A stretch of DNA of 64,000 bases from Streptosporangium sp. NBC_01755 (GTDB taxonomy: Bacteria; Actinomycetota; Actinomycetes; Streptosporangiales; Streptosporangiaceae): positions 4,402,001 through 4,466,000 of the forward strand of contig NZ_CP109131.1 of NCBI RefSeq assembly GCF_035917995.1, written 5' to 3'. This document shows, one piece after another, positions 34,889 through 44,371 of this stretch. Every line of letters begins with the position of its first letter. Within the stretch, counting starts at the first letter, position 1. The notes beneath the pieces were generated by a model. It worked only from the letters and a program-made list of their open reading frames with translations, had not been told where the DNA came from and did not search any database. Position numbers and translations under genes: made by a program.

Positions 34889-36927
34889 CGCCGCGCGGCA
34901 ACCTGCCGGTCGCGATGAACAGCTTCTTCGGACGCGCCGCCGAGCTCGACGAGATCACGAAACTCCTCACCGGAACGCGCCTGCTCACCCTGCACGGCGC
35001 CGGGGGCGTCGGCAAGACGCGCCTCGCCCTGCAGGCGGCGCGGCGCGTCCGCGACGACTACCCCGACGGCGTCTGGGTGGCCGAACTCTCCGCGGAGACG
35101 GACGGCGACCTGCTCGCCGGCAGCGTCGCCGGGATGTTCGGCCTGCACGCGCGGGCCGGACGCCCGGTCCTGGACTCCCTCGTCGAGTTCCTCGCCGACC
35201 GGCGGCTCCTGCTCGTCCTCGACACCTGCGAGCACCTCGTCGGCCCCTGCGCCGCCATGGTCACGGCCATCCTGGCCGGCGCGCCCGACGTCTGGATCAT
35301 CGTGACCAGCCGCCAGGAGCTCTGCCTGCCGCGCGAGGTCGTCATGGTCGTCGAGCCCTTCCCCGTTCCCCCGCCCGAGGCACCCGACCTCGCGGGGTAC
35401 GACGTGATGAGCCTCTTCCTGGACCGCGCGACGGCCGTCGCCCCCGGGCTGCGCACGGACGAGCGGGCCATGATGGCCGTCGCCAGGCTCTGCCGGAGGC
35501 TCGACGGCGTCCCGCTCGCCATCGAGATGGCGGCCAGTCACGCGCGGGGCCTGTCGGCGATCCAGCTCGCCGACCAGCTCGAAGACCGCTTCAAGCTGCC
35601 GGCCGACGGCGGGGGACTCCTCGTCCGCCACCACACGCTGCGCACCGCGGCCGGCTGGAGCCACGAGCTCTGCACCCCCGCGGAACGCCTGCTCTGGGCC
35701 CGCCTGTCGGTCTTCGCGGGCACCTTCGACGAGGAGTCGGCACGCGGCGTCTGCGAGGACGAGCGCCTGCCCGACGTGGCCGGCGTGCTCGCCGTACTCG
35801 TGGCCAAGTCCGTCGTCGCCCGCGTGGATGATCGATACCGCCTGTTCGACACCGTCAGGGACTACGGGCGCGACTGGCTCGACAAGCTGGGCGAGGGCGC
35901 CCTGATGAGGCGCCGCCACCGTGACCACTACCTGGCCACCGCCCGCCGCATGGACGCCCAGTGGTGCGGCCCTCGCCAGCTCGAATGGGCACGCTGGGCG
36001 CGCGGGGAACTGCCCAACATCCGCGCGGCACTCGACCGCTGCCTCGCGGGCGGCGACCACCGCACCGCCCTGGAACTGGCCGGATCCCTGTGGGTTCTCT
36101 GGTGTCACCTGGGCCTCGTCCGAGAGGGCCGCCACTACCTCGACCGCGCGCTGGCCGCCGTCCCCGCCCCGGACCGAGCCAGGTCCAGACCGCTCTGGGT
36201 CGCCGCCCACCTCGCGCTCCTCCAGGGCGACATACCCCTGGCGCGCGAGCGGGCCACGGAAAGCGTCCAGAGCGCCCGGCGGCACGGCGACGGCGACAGC
36301 GAGGCCCACGCCCACCTTCGCCTCGCCGGGGCCTGCCTGCTCACCGGCGACCTGGAGGGCGCGCGGACGTACGCGCTGCGCGGAGCAGCCGGGTTACGGC
36401 AGACCGAGCCCGGCTCGTCAGGCCTGTTCTCCGTCCCCCTCCTCCTGGCCATGGCCGCCACCTTCGGCGGTGACTTCGACAAGGCGGTGGAGATCCTGTG
36501 CGAGACGCGCCGTCACTGCGAGGCGCGTGGAGAACTCTCCCAGCGGGCCCTGGGCGACTACATCGGCTCCCTGGCCCTCCTGGGCCGGGGGGAGGTCGCG
36601 GAGGCCTCAGACGCGGCCAGGGCGGCGCTGGAGGTCAAGTGGCGGCTGCGGGACGTGGTCGGCGGCGTGCTCGTCATCGACCAGCTCGCCCGGATCGCCG
36701 CCGCCGCCGGTGACGGCTCCCGTGCCGCCTGGCTCCTCGGCGCCGCGCAGCGCATCTGGATCACCTTCGGGCTGCCCGGTCTCGGGGCCGACACCATGAC
36801 CGGACTCCGCGAGGCCGCCGCGACCCGCGCCGAGGCCCTGATCGGAGAGACCGCCTACGCGCGGGCCTTCGCGGAGGGGACGGCCTCCCACTTCGAGGCC
36901 GCGGTGACCTACGCCCTGCGCGACTGA
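34885..36927 (+). CDS. STAND ATPase with TPR-like repeats, copy 3
   Basis: A 680-residue paralogue. Walker A 'GAGGVGKTRLA', Walker B 'RLLLVLDTCEHL', 'IIVTSRQELCLP', 'LDGVPLAIEMAA' and the winged-helix 'GWSHELCTPAERLLWARLSVFAG' in part are followed by TPR-like helices; it ends 'FEAAVTYALRD' with no helix-turn-helix. TTG 34885 overlaps the stop of copy 2, so copies 2 and 3 are translationally coupled; ATG 34915 is an alternative start just before 'NSFFGRAAELDEI'. Copies 2 and 3 probably act together. Confidence 0.84.
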   Translation: MTPRGNLPVAMNSFFGRAAELDEITKLLTGTRLLTLHGAGGVGKTRLALQAARRVRDDYPDGVWVAELSAETDGDLLAGSVAGMFGLHARAGRPVLDSLVEFLADRRLLLVLDTCEHLVGPCAAMVTAILAGAPDVWIIVTSRQELCLPREVVMVVEPFPVPPPEAPDLAGYDVMSLFLDRATAVAPGLRTDERAMMAVARLCRRLDGVPLAIEMAASHARGLSAIQLADQLEDRFKLPADGGGLLVRHHTLRTAAGWSHELCTPAERLLWARLSVFAGTFDEESARGVCEDERLPDVAGVLAVLVAKSVVARVDDRYRLFDTVRDYGRDWLDKLGEGALMRRRHRDHYLATARRMDAQWCGPRQLEWARWARGELPNIRAALDRCLAGGDHRTALELAGSLWVLWCHLGLVREGRHYLDRALAAVPAPDRARSRPLWVAAHLALLQGDIPLARERATESVQSARRHGDGDSEAHAHLRLAGACLLTGDLEGARTYALRGAAGLRQTEPGSSGLFSVPLLLAMAATFGGDFDKAVEILCETRRHCEARGELSQRALGDYIGSLALLGRGEVAEASDAARAALEVKWRLRDVVGGVLVIDQLARIAAAAGDGSRAAWLLGAAQRIWITFGLPGLGADTMTGLREAAATRAEALIGETAYARAFAEGTASHFEAAVTYALRD

Positions 36928-36990
36928 GCCGCACTCATCCGGCGAGCAGGGAGGCCGCACGCCTCCGGCGAGTACGAAGGCCGCACGCCC

Positions 36991-37029
36991 GCCGCCCCGC
37001 CGGTCGAGGCCCGGCCCCGGCGGGGCGGC
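36991..37029. terminator. Bidirectional terminator hairpin
   Basis: Perfect 13-bp GC stem (GCCGCCCCGCCGG / CCGGCGGGGCGGC) between the convergent STAND copy 3 and aspartate aminotransferase genes. Confidence 0.75.
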
Positions 37030-37065
37030 GGCGCATCACCCGTCTCCCGCCTCGGGCGGAGACGC

Positions 37066-38271
37066 TCAGCGGGCCTGGCCGAGGAACTTGACGATGCGGC
37101 TCACACCCTCGACCAGGTCGTCGTCGCCGAGCGCGTAGGACAGGCGGAAGTAACCCGGGGTGCCGAACGCCTCACCGGGGACGACCGCCACCTCGGCCTC
37201 CTCCAGGATGAGCTCGGCCAGCTCGGCGGAGGTCGCCGGACGGCGGCCGTCGAAGTCCTTGCCCAGCAGCTCCTTGACCGACGGGTAGGCGTAGAAGGCT
37301 CCCTTCGGCTCGGGGCAGAACACGCCCGGAATCTCGTTGAGCATCCGGAGCATGGTCTGGCGGCGGCGGTCGAAGGCCTCACGCATCTGGGCCACGGCCG
37401 ACAGGTCGCCGCTGACGGCGGCCAGCGCGGCGATCTGGGCGACGTTGGAGACGTTGGAGGTGGCGTGCGACTGCAGGTTGGTCGCGGCCTTGACGACGTC
37501 CTTGGGGCCGATCAGCCAGCCCACCCGCCAGCCGGTCATCGCGTAGGTCTTGGCGACGCCGTTGAGGACCACGACCTTGTCGCCCAGCTCGGGGACCACG
37601 GTGGCGATGCTCGCGAACGTCGCGTCGCCGTAGGTCAGGTGCTCGTAGATCTCGTCCGTGACGACCCACAGGTCGTGCTCGACGGCCCAGCGGCCGATCT
37701 GGGCGACCTGCTCGGGGGAGTATACCGCGCCGGTCGGGTTGGACGGGGAGACGAACAGCAGGACCTTGGTCCGGTCGGTGCGCGCCGCCTCCAGCTGCTC
37801 CACGCTCGCCAGGTAGCCGGTGGTCTCATCGGTCACCACGTCGACCTGGACGCCGCCGGCCAGCTTGATCGCCTCGGGGTAGGTGGTCCAGTAGGGGGCG
37901 ACGACCAGCACCTCGTCACCCGGGTCGAGCAGCGTGGCGAACGCCTCGTAGACGGCCTGCTTGCCGCCGTTGGTGACCAGGACCTGGGCCGCGTCGACCC
38001 GGTAGCCGGAATCGCGGAGCGTCTTGTCGGCGATGGCCTGCTTCAGCTCGGGAAGGCCGCCGGCCGGCGTGTACTTGTGGAACCTGGGGTTCCGGCACGC
38101 CTCGACGGCGGCCTCGACGATGTAGCCGGGGGTGGCGAAGTCCGGCTCGCCGGCGCCGAAGCCGATGACCGGGCGGCCTGCCGCCTTCATCGCCTTGGCC
38201 TTGGCGTCCACGGCGAGCGTGGCGGACTCGGAGATCGCGGAGATGCGGGTTGAGATGCGAGGACGGGTCAT
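37066..38271 (-). CDS. aspC: Aspartate/tyrosine-type aminotransferase, class I
   Basis: PLP-dependent transaminase of 401 residues. Family marks: '[16 protein letters not shown]', '[20 protein letters not shown]', '[14 protein letters not shown]', '[13 protein letters not shown]' and the PLP-lysine motif '[17 protein letters not shown]' (Lys in AKT). It is expected to interconvert aspartate and oxaloacetate; related enzymes also accept prephenate. The start at 38271 gives the usual N-terminus 'MTRPRIST'; its GGAGG is unusually close. In actinomycetes this gene commonly sits next to tRNA-Trp and secE, as here. Confidence 0.93.
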   Translation of the reverse strand: MTRPRISTRISAISESATLAVDAKAKAMKAAGRPVIGFGAGEPDFATPGYIVEAAVEACRNPRFHKYTPAGGLPELKQAIADKTLRDSGYRVDAAQVLVTNGGKQAVYEAFATLLDPGDEVLVVAPYWTTYPEAIKLAGGVQVDVVTDETTGYLASVEQLEAARTDRTKVLLFVSPSNPTGAVYSPEQVAQIGRWAVEHDLWVVTDEIYEHLTYGDATFASIATVVPELGDKVVVLNGVAKTYAMTGWRVGWLIGPKDVVKAATNLQSHATSNVSNVAQIAALAAVSGDLSAVAQMREAFDRRRQTMLRMLNEIPGVFCPEPKGAFYAYPSVKELLGKDFDGRRPATSAELAELILEEAEVAVVPGEAFGTPGYFRLSYALGDDDLVEGVSRIVKFLGQAR

Positions 38272-38517
38272 ACCTCCATGGTTACAGACCTGTGCCGCTG
38301 TTCCCGCCGGGTATCCATCATGCGGACGGCCCCTCCCGGAGGTCGCACGCGCGCGTGGAGGAATTCGCTGAGCTGGGCGATCATCCTCCGGTTCGACGTG
38401 GTGAGCAATCACACGTAGACTCCGGCATGTTCTTTCCGCCGCATGCGTGAACCGGCGGTCAAGACCGTGAGCCGCGGACAAACTTCGGTCCAACCGATGT
38501 ATGGTGGTTCATGTCTT

Positions 38518-38590
38518 AGGGCACTAGCGCAATTGGTAGCGCACCGGTCTCCAAAACCGGCGGTTGGGGGTTCGAGTCCCTCGTGCCCTG
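38518..38590 (+). tRNA. tRNA-Trp (CCA)
   Basis: A 73-base cloverleaf. Acceptor stem AGGGCAC/GTGCCCT, D-arm GCGC-AATTGGTA-GCGC, anticodon arm CCGGT-CTCCAAA-ACCGG with anticodon CCA, and T-arm with loop TTCGAGT. Discriminator base G. The 3' CCA end is not encoded. It lies directly upstream of secE. Confidence 0.96.
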
Positions 38591-38665
38591 CGAGGAGCGG
38601 TCCGCGCATCTGGCGTCTAGCGCGCCGCTGATATGCGTTGGACTCGATGGATTCAGGTGAGGACT

Positions 38666-38914
38666 GTGGCGATCGACACGCGCGGCGAAACCGCAGACAA
38701 GCCGAGCGGTGAGAAGAAGGCGAAGCGCACTTCTCCCGCCCTTTTCTATCGGCAGGTTGTCGCCGAGTTGCGTAAGGTCATCTGGCCTACGCGCAAAGAC
38801 CTCATTTCGTACACCATCATCGTCCTGGTCTTCGTTCTGATCATGGTCGGGATCGTGTCGGCTTTGGACGCGCTGTTCACCGAGGGCGTGCTGAGAATCT
38901 TCGGCGGAGCCTGA
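38666..38914 (+). CDS. secE: Preprotein translocase subunit SecE
   Basis: Essential SecYEG subunit, 82 residues, with a basic N-terminus, the conserved 'FYRQVVAELRKVIWPTRKDL' amphipathic region and one membrane segment ('IIVLVFVLIMVGIVSALD'). GTG 38666 follows GTGAGGA. An in-frame upstream start is possible but adds no conserved sequence. It is followed by nusG in the usual order. Confidence 0.95.
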   Translation: MAIDTRGETADKPSGEKKAKRTSPALFYRQVVAELRKVIWPTRKDLISYTIIVLVFVLIMVGIVSALDALFTEGVLRIFGGA

Positions 38915-38986
38915 GCCGCGGTCTCCGGCGGGCGGGCCGCCCTAGGGACGAGTCCATCAGCCATCGACGAAAAGAGAAAGAGCACC

Positions 38987-39775
38987 GTGTCCGAGTCTGC
39001 ACAGTCGGCCGGCGAGCCCCGCGAAGAGCGCGAGGAGGAGCTGGAGAAGGCCGTGGACGTCACCGAGGATTCGCTTGACGAGTCCGCCGGGCAGGATGTC
39101 GACGCCGAAACCGACGCCGACGCCGAAACCGAGGCCGAGCAGGCCCCGACCGGCGCCGTCGACGAAGACGGTGACGTCCTTCCCGACGTCGACCCGGTCG
39201 AGGAGTTCAAGCGGCACCTGCGGGGTCTGTACGGCGAGTGGTACGTCATCCACTCCTACGCCGGCTACGAGAACCGCGTGAAGTCCAACATCGAGACCCG
39301 CACGCAGTCCCTCAACATGGAGGACTACATCTTCCAGGTCGAGGTGCCCACCCACCACGTGACCGAGATCAAGAGCGGCAAGCGCCAGCTGGTCAAGGAG
39401 CGGGTGCTGCCCGGTTATGTGCTGGTCCGGATGGAGCTCACCGACGAGTCCTGGTCCGCGGTGCGTAACACGCCCGGCGTGACCGGCTTTGTCGGCCTTT
39501 CTAACAAGCCGAGCCCGCTGAGCCTCGAAGAGGTCGCCAAGCTGCTCGCGCCGGAGCCGTCGGAAGAGGTCAAGAAGTCGACCGCGAAGGCCTCCGCCGC
39601 GACCGTCGACTTCGAGATCGGTGAGTCCGTCACCGTCATGGACGGCCCGTTCGCCACGCTGCCCGCCACGGTCAGCGAGATCAGCGCCGAGTCGCAGAAG
39701 CTCAAGGTGCTCGTGTCGATCTTCGGTCGCGAGACCCCGGTCGAGCTCTCGTTCAACCAGGTCTCGAAGATCTAG
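38987..39775 (+). CDS. nusG: Transcription termination/antitermination factor NusG
   Basis: A 262-residue factor that binds RNA polymerase and Rho. An acidic N-terminal extension of about 75 residues (typical of actinobacteria) precedes the NGN domain ('[19 protein letters not shown]', '[17 protein letters not shown]', 'GVTGFVG') and the C-terminal KOW domain ('[19 protein letters not shown]', '[17 protein letters not shown]'). GTG 38987 has AAAGAGAAAGAG upstream. Confidence 0.96.
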   Translation: MSESAQSAGEPREEREEELEKAVDVTEDSLDESAGQDVDAETDADAETEAEQAPTGAVDEDGDVLPDVDPVEEFKRHLRGLYGEWYVIHSYAGYENRVKSNIETRTQSLNMEDYIFQVEVPTHHVTEIKSGKRQLVKERVLPGYVLVRMELTDESWSAVRNTPGVTGFVGLSNKPSPLSLEEVAKLLAPEPSEEVKKSTAKASAATVDFEIGESVTVMDGPFATLPATVSEISAESQKLKVLVSIFGRETPVELSFNQVSKI

Positions 39776-39785
39776 GCCGGTCGCG

Positions 39786-39921
39786 TAGACTTCGTCAGTC
39801 TGCCCCGCGGTCGCGGGGATGTTCCGTCCATCACGCCGGTCAAGTGCAGTTGCCGTGGTGGGCCCCGTGGTCACGGGGTTTTCAGGAACACCGTTCAGAG
39901 AAGAAGGACCCGGAGAGAAGC
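39786..39921 (+). promoter_or_regulatory. rplK leader with two matching hairpins
   Basis: A -10-like TAGACT (39786-39791) overlaps the end of the nusG region. Two hairpins with the same GGTC loop follow: CCCCGC-GGTC-GCGGGG (39803-39818) and CCCCGT-GGTC-ACGGGG (39863-39878), the second followed by TTTT. The second looks like an attenuator upstream of rplK. Confidence 0.45.
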
Positions 39922-40353
39922 ATGCCTCCTAAGAAGAAATTCGCCGCGCTGGTCAAGGTTCAGCTCCCCGCCGGCCAGGCCACGCCCGCGCCGCCGGTCG
40001 GTACCGCCCTCGGTCCGCACGGCGTCAACATCATGGACTTCGTGAAGCAGTACAACGCTGCCACCGAGGCTCAGCGCGGCAACATCATCCCCGTTGAGAT
40101 CACCATCTACGAGGACCGCAGCTTCACCTTCGTCACGAAGACGCCTCCGGCGCCCGAGCTGATCAAGAAGGCCGCCGGTGTCGCGAAGGGTTCGGCCGTC
40201 CCGCAGAAGGACAAGGTCGGCAAGCTCACCAAGGAGCAGCTGCGCCAGATCGCCGAGACCAAGATGCAGGACCTCAACGCCAACGACATCGAGGCGGCCG
40301 AGAAGATCATCGCCGGCACCGCCCGGTCGATGGGTATCACGATCGCCGACTAG
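39922..40353 (+). CDS. rplK: 50S ribosomal protein L11
   Basis: A 143-residue protein of the GTPase-associated centre; it binds 23S rRNA with L10/L12 and is the thiopeptide target region. '[20 protein letters not shown]' and '[15 protein letters not shown]' are diagnostic. ATG 39922 follows GGAGAGAAG. It forms an operon with rplA. Confidence 0.98.
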   Translation: MPPKKKFAALVKVQLPAGQATPAPPVGTALGPHGVNIMDFVKQYNAATEAQRGNIIPVEITIYEDRSFTFVTKTPPAPELIKKAAGVAKGSAVPQKDKVGKLTKEQLRQIAETKMQDLNANDIEAAEKIIAGTARSMGITIAD

Positions 40354-40530
40354 TCACACCCGCCGTACGGACCCGGCGGCGATCTCACGGCGGTGAACCG
40401 CATCCGCGAGATCGAACAGGGGCCGGCGGCGAACGCGATCTCGATCGCGTCAGACCACCAAACGTTGAAGTAAGTGGAGGGGCCGGCGCAGGCCCGTACC
40501 ACGGACACTCGGATCCACAGGAGTGAGCAA

Positions 40531-41244
40531 GTGAAGCGCAGCAAGGGATTCCGCGCCGCAGCGGCGCAGGTCGACCGCGAGACCCTGTACAGCCCGGCCC
40601 AGGCGGCCAAGCTGGCCAAGGAGACCAACGTCGCCAAGTTCGACGCCACCGTCGAGGTGGCTCTGCGGCTGGGTGTCGACCCCCGCAAGGCCGACCAGAT
40701 GGTCCGCGGCACCGTCAACCTCCCGCACGGCACCGGCAAGACCGCCCGGGTCCTGGTCTTCGCGACCGGTGACCGTGCCGAGGAGGCCCGCGCCGCGGGT
40801 GCCGACATCGTCGGTGCCGACGAGCTGATCGACGAGGTCGCCAAGGGCCGCCTCGACTTCGACGCCGTCGTCGCCACCCCGGACCTCATGGGCAAGGTCG
40901 GTCGCCTGGGCCGCGTGCTCGGCCCGCGTGGCCTGATGCCGAACCCCAAGACCGGCACCGTGACCCCGGCCGTCGGCAAAGCCGTCACCGACATCAAGGG
41001 CGGCAAGATCGAGTTCCGTGTCGACCGGCACGCGAACCTGCACTTCATCATCGGCAAGGTGTCCTTCGGCGAGCGCCAGCTCATCGAGAACTACGCCGCC
41101 GCCCTCGAAGAGGTGATCCGTCTCAAGCCGTCCGCGGCCAAGGGACGCTACGTCAAGAAGGTCGTCTTCTCCACGTCCATGGGCCCCGGCATCCAGGTCG
41201 ACCCCAACCAGACGCGGGCGCTGACCGCCGAGCTCGACGCCTGA
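40531..41244 (+). CDS. rplA: 50S ribosomal protein L1
   Basis: A 237-residue protein of the L1 stalk; in other bacteria it also represses its own operon by binding mRNA. '[12 protein letters not shown]', '[20 protein letters not shown]' and '[19 protein letters not shown]' identify it. GTG 40531 follows AGGAGTGAG. A fully palindromic terminator follows. Confidence 0.98.
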   Translation: MKRSKGFRAAAAQVDRETLYSPAQAAKLAKETNVAKFDATVEVALRLGVDPRKADQMVRGTVNLPHGTGKTARVLVFATGDRAEEARAAGADIVGADELIDEVAKGRLDFDAVVATPDLMGKVGRLGRVLGPRGLMPNPKTGTVTPAVGKAVTDIKGGKIEFRVDRHANLHFIIGKVSFGERQLIENYAAALEEVIRLKPSAAKGRYVKKVVFSTSMGPGIQVDPNQTRALTAELDA

Positions 41245-41263
41245 TAGCAGACGTTTTTCGCGG

Positions 41264-41299
41264 AGGGCCTCAACCGAATGGCCATTCGGTTGAGGCCCT
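41264..41299 (+). terminator. Terminator after rplA
   Basis: A perfect 36-base palindrome (AGGGCCTCAACCGAATGG and its complement) followed by TCTTCGTTCTT. Confidence 0.9.
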
Positions 41300-41387
41300 T
41301 CTTCGTTCTTCCGAAGGAAGCGCCCGGCTTTTCCGACGCGTAGTGTCGTAGTCAGGATCATCGGGGGAACGAAAGGATGAAGACGAA

Positions 41388-42218
41388 ATGCGCCGATTGG
41401 CTCCGGCAGTGGCACTGGGAGCGGCCGCGCTCGTCGCGGTCGCGGGATGCGGTGCACAGGGCACCGGCTCCCTCGGAAACGTCAAACTCGCCGCGGCCGA
41501 CGCGGTGCAGCAGAGCGCGCAGAAGGCCGAGGAGGTCACCTCCTACTCCGCGGACCTGGTTCTCGACGCGAGTGGCGGCGAGAAGGGCGCGAGCAAGATC
41601 CAGGGCAGCATGCTCTACCAGAGCAAGCCCCAGCTGGCGACGGACATCAAGCTCGACACGGTCACCTTCGGCGGCCAGAACGTGCCCGGCGGGGCGCGGG
41701 CCATCCTGTCGGGTGAGACGGTCTATGTGAAGTCCGAGCTTCTGGGCAGGTTCGCCGGCGTCACCAAGCCATGGGTCAAGGTGTCGCTCAGCGAGCTCGA
41801 CACCAAGGGGCAGGCCGGGGTCAGGGAGTTCATGGACCAGGCCCGGCAGTTCGACCTGGCCGGCACCGTCAAGCTGCTGACCGCCTCGAAGGACGTCAAG
41901 GCGGTCGGCACCGAGACGGTCGGCGGGGTCGACACGACCCACTACAGCGGCACCTTCCCGGTGGCCGAGGCCGCACAGCTGCTCGACCCGGCCAAGCGCG
42001 AGAACCTCCAGGAGGAGTTCTCACGGGTCAAGAACGTGAAGTTCGACCTCTGGGCCGACGCCCAGAGTCTGCCCCGCAAGGTCACGCTCGGTGGTTCCGA
42101 GCGGGATGTGACGTTCAACCTGACGGCGTTCTTCAAGGGCTTCAACGAGCCCGTCGAGATCACCGCGCCGCCCGCCGACCAGGTGGGCGACCTGCCCGAG
42201 CAGCGCGGCGGAAACTGA
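41388..42218 (+). CDS. LppX/LprAFG-like lipoprotein
   Basis: A 276-residue lipoprotein with lipobox 'VAGC' (Cys21). The mature part ('SYSADLVLDASGG', 'GGQNVPGGARAILSGETVYVKSEL' in part, 'KPWVKVSLSELD', 'TTHYSGTFPVAEAAQLL', 'FDLWADAQSLPRKVTLG') fits the LppX_LprAFG/DUF-type fold that in mycobacteria binds lipids. ATG 41388 is 7 bases after GGATGAAG. It sits between rplA and rplJ, where I recall a lipoprotein gene in streptomycetes too. Ligand unknown. Confidence 0.82.
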   Translation: MRRLAPAVALGAAALVAVAGCGAQGTGSLGNVKLAAADAVQQSAQKAEEVTSYSADLVLDASGGEKGASKIQGSMLYQSKPQLATDIKLDTVTFGGQNVPGGARAILSGETVYVKSELLGRFAGVTKPWVKVSLSELDTKGQAGVREFMDQARQFDLAGTVKLLTASKDVKAVGTETVGGVDTTHYSGTFPVAEAAQLLDPAKRENLQEEFSRVKNVKFDLWADAQSLPRKVTLGGSERDVTFNLTAFFKGFNEPVEITAPPADQVGDLPEQRGGN

Positions 42219-42233
42219 GGTTTCCCCGAGATC

Positions 42234-42265
42234 CGCACCCCCCGCCCGCACGGGCGGGGGGTGCG
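42234..42265 (+). terminator. Terminator after the lipoprotein gene
   Basis: A 15-bp GC stem (CGCACCCCCCGCCCG / CGGGCGGGGGGTGCG) followed by AGCCTTTTTCTC. Confidence 0.9.
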
Positions 42266-42314
42266 AGCCTTTTTCTCACCGGCGGGGGCGACGGGACCGG
42301 TTTCCGGGTCTGAT

Positions 42315-42344
42315 TTGGCATTCGCGGGCGGTAGGCCGTACGCT
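42315..42344 (+). promoter_or_regulatory. rplJL promoter
   Basis: -35 TTGGCA (42315-42320) and -10 TACGCT (42339-42344) with an 18-base spacer, between the lipoprotein terminator and rplJ. Confidence 0.6.
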
Positions 42345-42379
42345 ATCAACGCCGAAGACCGCCGGTCGTCGTCAGGTCG

Positions 42380-42500
42380 CATGGCCTGATGACCTAAGGA
42401 TCCACGTCAGTGGACGGCCCGCGTAGGTGTGATGTGAGTTTTCATCTGGATTAACCTCCTCATGTGAGCCCCGTGCGCCTGCGCCGGGGCTTGTCTGTTT
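42380..42500 (+). ncRNA. Ribosomal protein L10 leader
   Basis: A long structured leader ends in a terminator-like hairpin (AGCCCCG / CGGGGCT, 42467-42491) followed by TTGTCTGTTTTT, 50 bases before rplJ. The position and form match the L10(L12)4-binding autoregulatory leader known upstream of rplJ. The 5' limit is approximate. Confidence 0.6.
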
Positions 42501-42542
42501 TTCATGGGCCTTTACCCCGGCGGCACATCTGGAAGGAGGCCC

Positions 42543-43067
42543 ATGGCGAAGGCAGAAAAGGCAACGGCTGTCGCTGAGCTGAAGAGCAGCTTCGACGGCT
42601 CCAATGCTGCCGTTCTGACCGAATACCGCGGTCTCACCGTCGCCCAGCTCAAGCAGCTGCGCGTTTCTCTCGGTGAGAATGCGAAGTTCGCCGTGGTGAA
42701 GAACACGCTGACCAAGATCGCGGCCACTGAGGCCGGGTTCAACCAGCTCAACGACCTGCTCGCGGGTCCGTCGGCGATCGCGTTCGTCAACGGCGACGTG
42801 GTCGAGGCTGCCAAGAGTCTGCGTGACTTCGCCAAGGCCAATCCCCTCCTGGTCATCAAGGGCGGTGTCGTCGACGGCAGGTCGATGACGCCGGACGAGA
42901 TCACCAAGCTTGCCGACCTCGAGTCGCGTGAGGTTCTCCTCGCGAAGCTGGCCGGTGCCATGAAGGCGAAGCAGGGCCACGCGGCCGCCGTCTTCAACGC
43001 GCTGCCCACCAACATGGCTCAGCTGGCCGAGGCACTGCGCGCCAAGCGCGAAGGCGCCGGCGAGTAG
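42543..43067 (+). CDS. rplJ: 50S ribosomal protein L10
   Basis: A 174-residue protein that anchors L12 dimers on the ribosomal stalk. '[19 protein letters not shown]', '[13 protein letters not shown]' and the C-terminal helix '[14 protein letters not shown]' that binds L12 are clear. ATG 42543 follows GGAAGGAGG. In operon with rplL. Confidence 0.98.
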   Translation: MAKAEKATAVAELKSSFDGSNAAVLTEYRGLTVAQLKQLRVSLGENAKFAVVKNTLTKIAATEAGFNQLNDLLAGPSAIAFVNGDVVEAAKSLRDFAKANPLLVIKGGVVDGRSMTPDEITKLADLESREVLLAKLAGAMKAKQGHAAAVFNALPTNMAQLAEALRAKREGAGE

Positions 43068-43149
43068 GTCCGCGCAGGCGGTCACAGGGGATTAACGCAA
43101 CCGCGGTCCCAACTTTCCTTAGTAGTCAGATCCGTATGGAGGAACCATC

Positions 43150-43539
43150 ATGGCGAAGCTCAGCACCGACGAGCTGCTCGACGCTTTCAAGGAGATGACT
43201 CTCCTTGAGCTGTCCGACTTCGTGAAGCTCTTCGAGGAGACCTTCGACGTCAAGGCCGCCGCCCCGGTCGCCGTCGCCGCCGCTGCCGCCCCCGGTGCGG
43301 CCGCTGCCGAAGAGGTCGAGGAGCAGGACGAGTTCGACGTCGTCCTCGAGGCCGCCGGCGAAAAGAAGATCCAGGTCATCAAGGAGATCCGCGCCCTGAC
43401 GAGCCTGGGCCTCAAGGAGGCCAAGGACCTCGTTGACGGCGCTCCCAAGTCCGTCTTCGACGGCAAGGTCAACAAGGAGCAGGCCGAGAAGGCCAAGGCC
43501 GCCCTTGAGGGTGCCGGCGCGAAGGTCACCGTCAAGTAG
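43150..43539 (+). CDS. rplL: 50S ribosomal protein L7/L12
   Basis: A 129-residue stalk protein that recruits translation GTPases. The N-terminal dimerisation part ('[20 protein letters not shown]'), Ala/Pro hinge (about 40-58) and the C-terminal domain ('[20 protein letters not shown]', 'LVDGAPKSV', '[11 protein letters not shown]') are standard. ATG follows GGAGGAACC. Confidence 0.98.
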   Translation: MAKLSTDELLDAFKEMTLLELSDFVKLFEETFDVKAAAPVAVAAAAAPGAAAAEEVEEQDEFDVVLEAAGEKKIQVIKEIRALTSLGLKEAKDLVDGAPKSVFDGKVNKEQAEKAKAALEGAGAKVTVK

Positions 43540-43552
43540 TTCGTCTTACCGG

Positions 43553-43590
43553 AAAGAGCGGGTCCACCTGGTGCCGGTGGCCCGCTCTTT
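43553..43590 (+). terminator. Terminator after rplL
   Basis: Stem AAAGAGCGGG / CCCGCTCTTT with an inner CCACC/GGTGG extension, followed by TTG. Confidence 0.85.
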
Positions 43591-43852
43591 TTGTGTGCCC
43601 TCTGTTGGATGCGATGTCTTATAAGCGTGGCACAACGATCGAAGGAAGCCGGCGGGCGGGTAGCGGGCGCCCTGTCGCCCACCGCGCGGGACGGAGCTCT
43701 GGGGGAAATGGCCCGGGGCAGGTGCGCGAAGGCCGTTATGCGGATCTGTGCGGCGGGTTATGATCCGGCGATCGGGGAGCATACCGTCCCGGTGGCGGGA
43801 AAGCCGCGCTCACCGGCTCGCGTTCCGCGGACCGTGCGATGGGAGAGAACGC

Positions 43853-44371
43853 ATGGCAGTGCACGCCGCCCGCCCCCGTCGTCCCCGTCGCACGCTCAGG
43901 GTCGCCGGACCGGTGCTGGGGTTGCTGATCGCGATGCTGCTCGCAGCCGCGTTCTGGGTCGGTGTCGACCTGCGCGACGCCCAGGCGGCGGCGGACGACA
44001 GGCAGGCGGCGATGCGGGCGGCGGGAGCGCACGCCGTGCATCTGCTCTCCGTCGGATACCGGAGCGCCGACGCCGACATCGAGCGAATCCTCGACGGCTC
44101 CACGGGTGAGGCCAGGGCCGAGTACGTCAGGACCGCCGCGGAGCGCAGGGAGGGCACGATCAAGGAAAAGATCCTCCGTGCGGGCGCGCTGCGCGCCCTG
44201 GCGCTGGTCTCGCTGAGAGGGAACACGGCCCAGGTGATGGTGGTGGGTGACGAGGTGATCCGGTGGGACGGGAGTAAGAATGCTCCACGGGAGCAGTTCC
44301 ACCGGTGGAACATGGAGGTTACCGAGGTCGGGGGAGCCTGGCTCGTGTCCAAGGCGGAGCTGGTGCCGTGA
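43853..44371 (+). CDS. Mce-associated-like membrane protein 1
   Basis: A 172-residue protein with a basic cytoplasmic N-terminus ('ARPRRPRRTLR'), one membrane segment (about 18-37, 'GLLIAMLLAAAFWVGVDL') and a NTF2-like external domain ('ADIERILDGSTGEARAEYVR', 'RALALVSLRGNTAQVMVVGD', 'VTEVGGAWLVSKAELVP'). This is the layout of Mce-associated proteins that accompany Mce lipid importers. ATG 43853 follows GGGAGAG. It overlaps the next gene (GTGA). No mce genes are in the window. Confidence 0.75.
   Translation: MAVHAARPRRPRRTLRVAGPVLGLLIAMLLAAAFWVGVDLRDAQAAADDRQAAMRAAGAHAVHLLSVGYRSADADIERILDGSTGEARAEYVRTAAERREGTIKEKILRAGALRALALVSLRGNTAQVMVVGDEVIRWDGSKNAPREQFHRWNMEVTEVGGAWLVSKAELVP

Noticed and set aside
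29300..36927. Avs-type antiphage STAND defence system
   Set aside because: No nuclease, TIR, protease or other N-terminal effector is seen on any copy, no integrase or mobile borders are present, and the domain order is that of AfsR/LuxR-type regulators.
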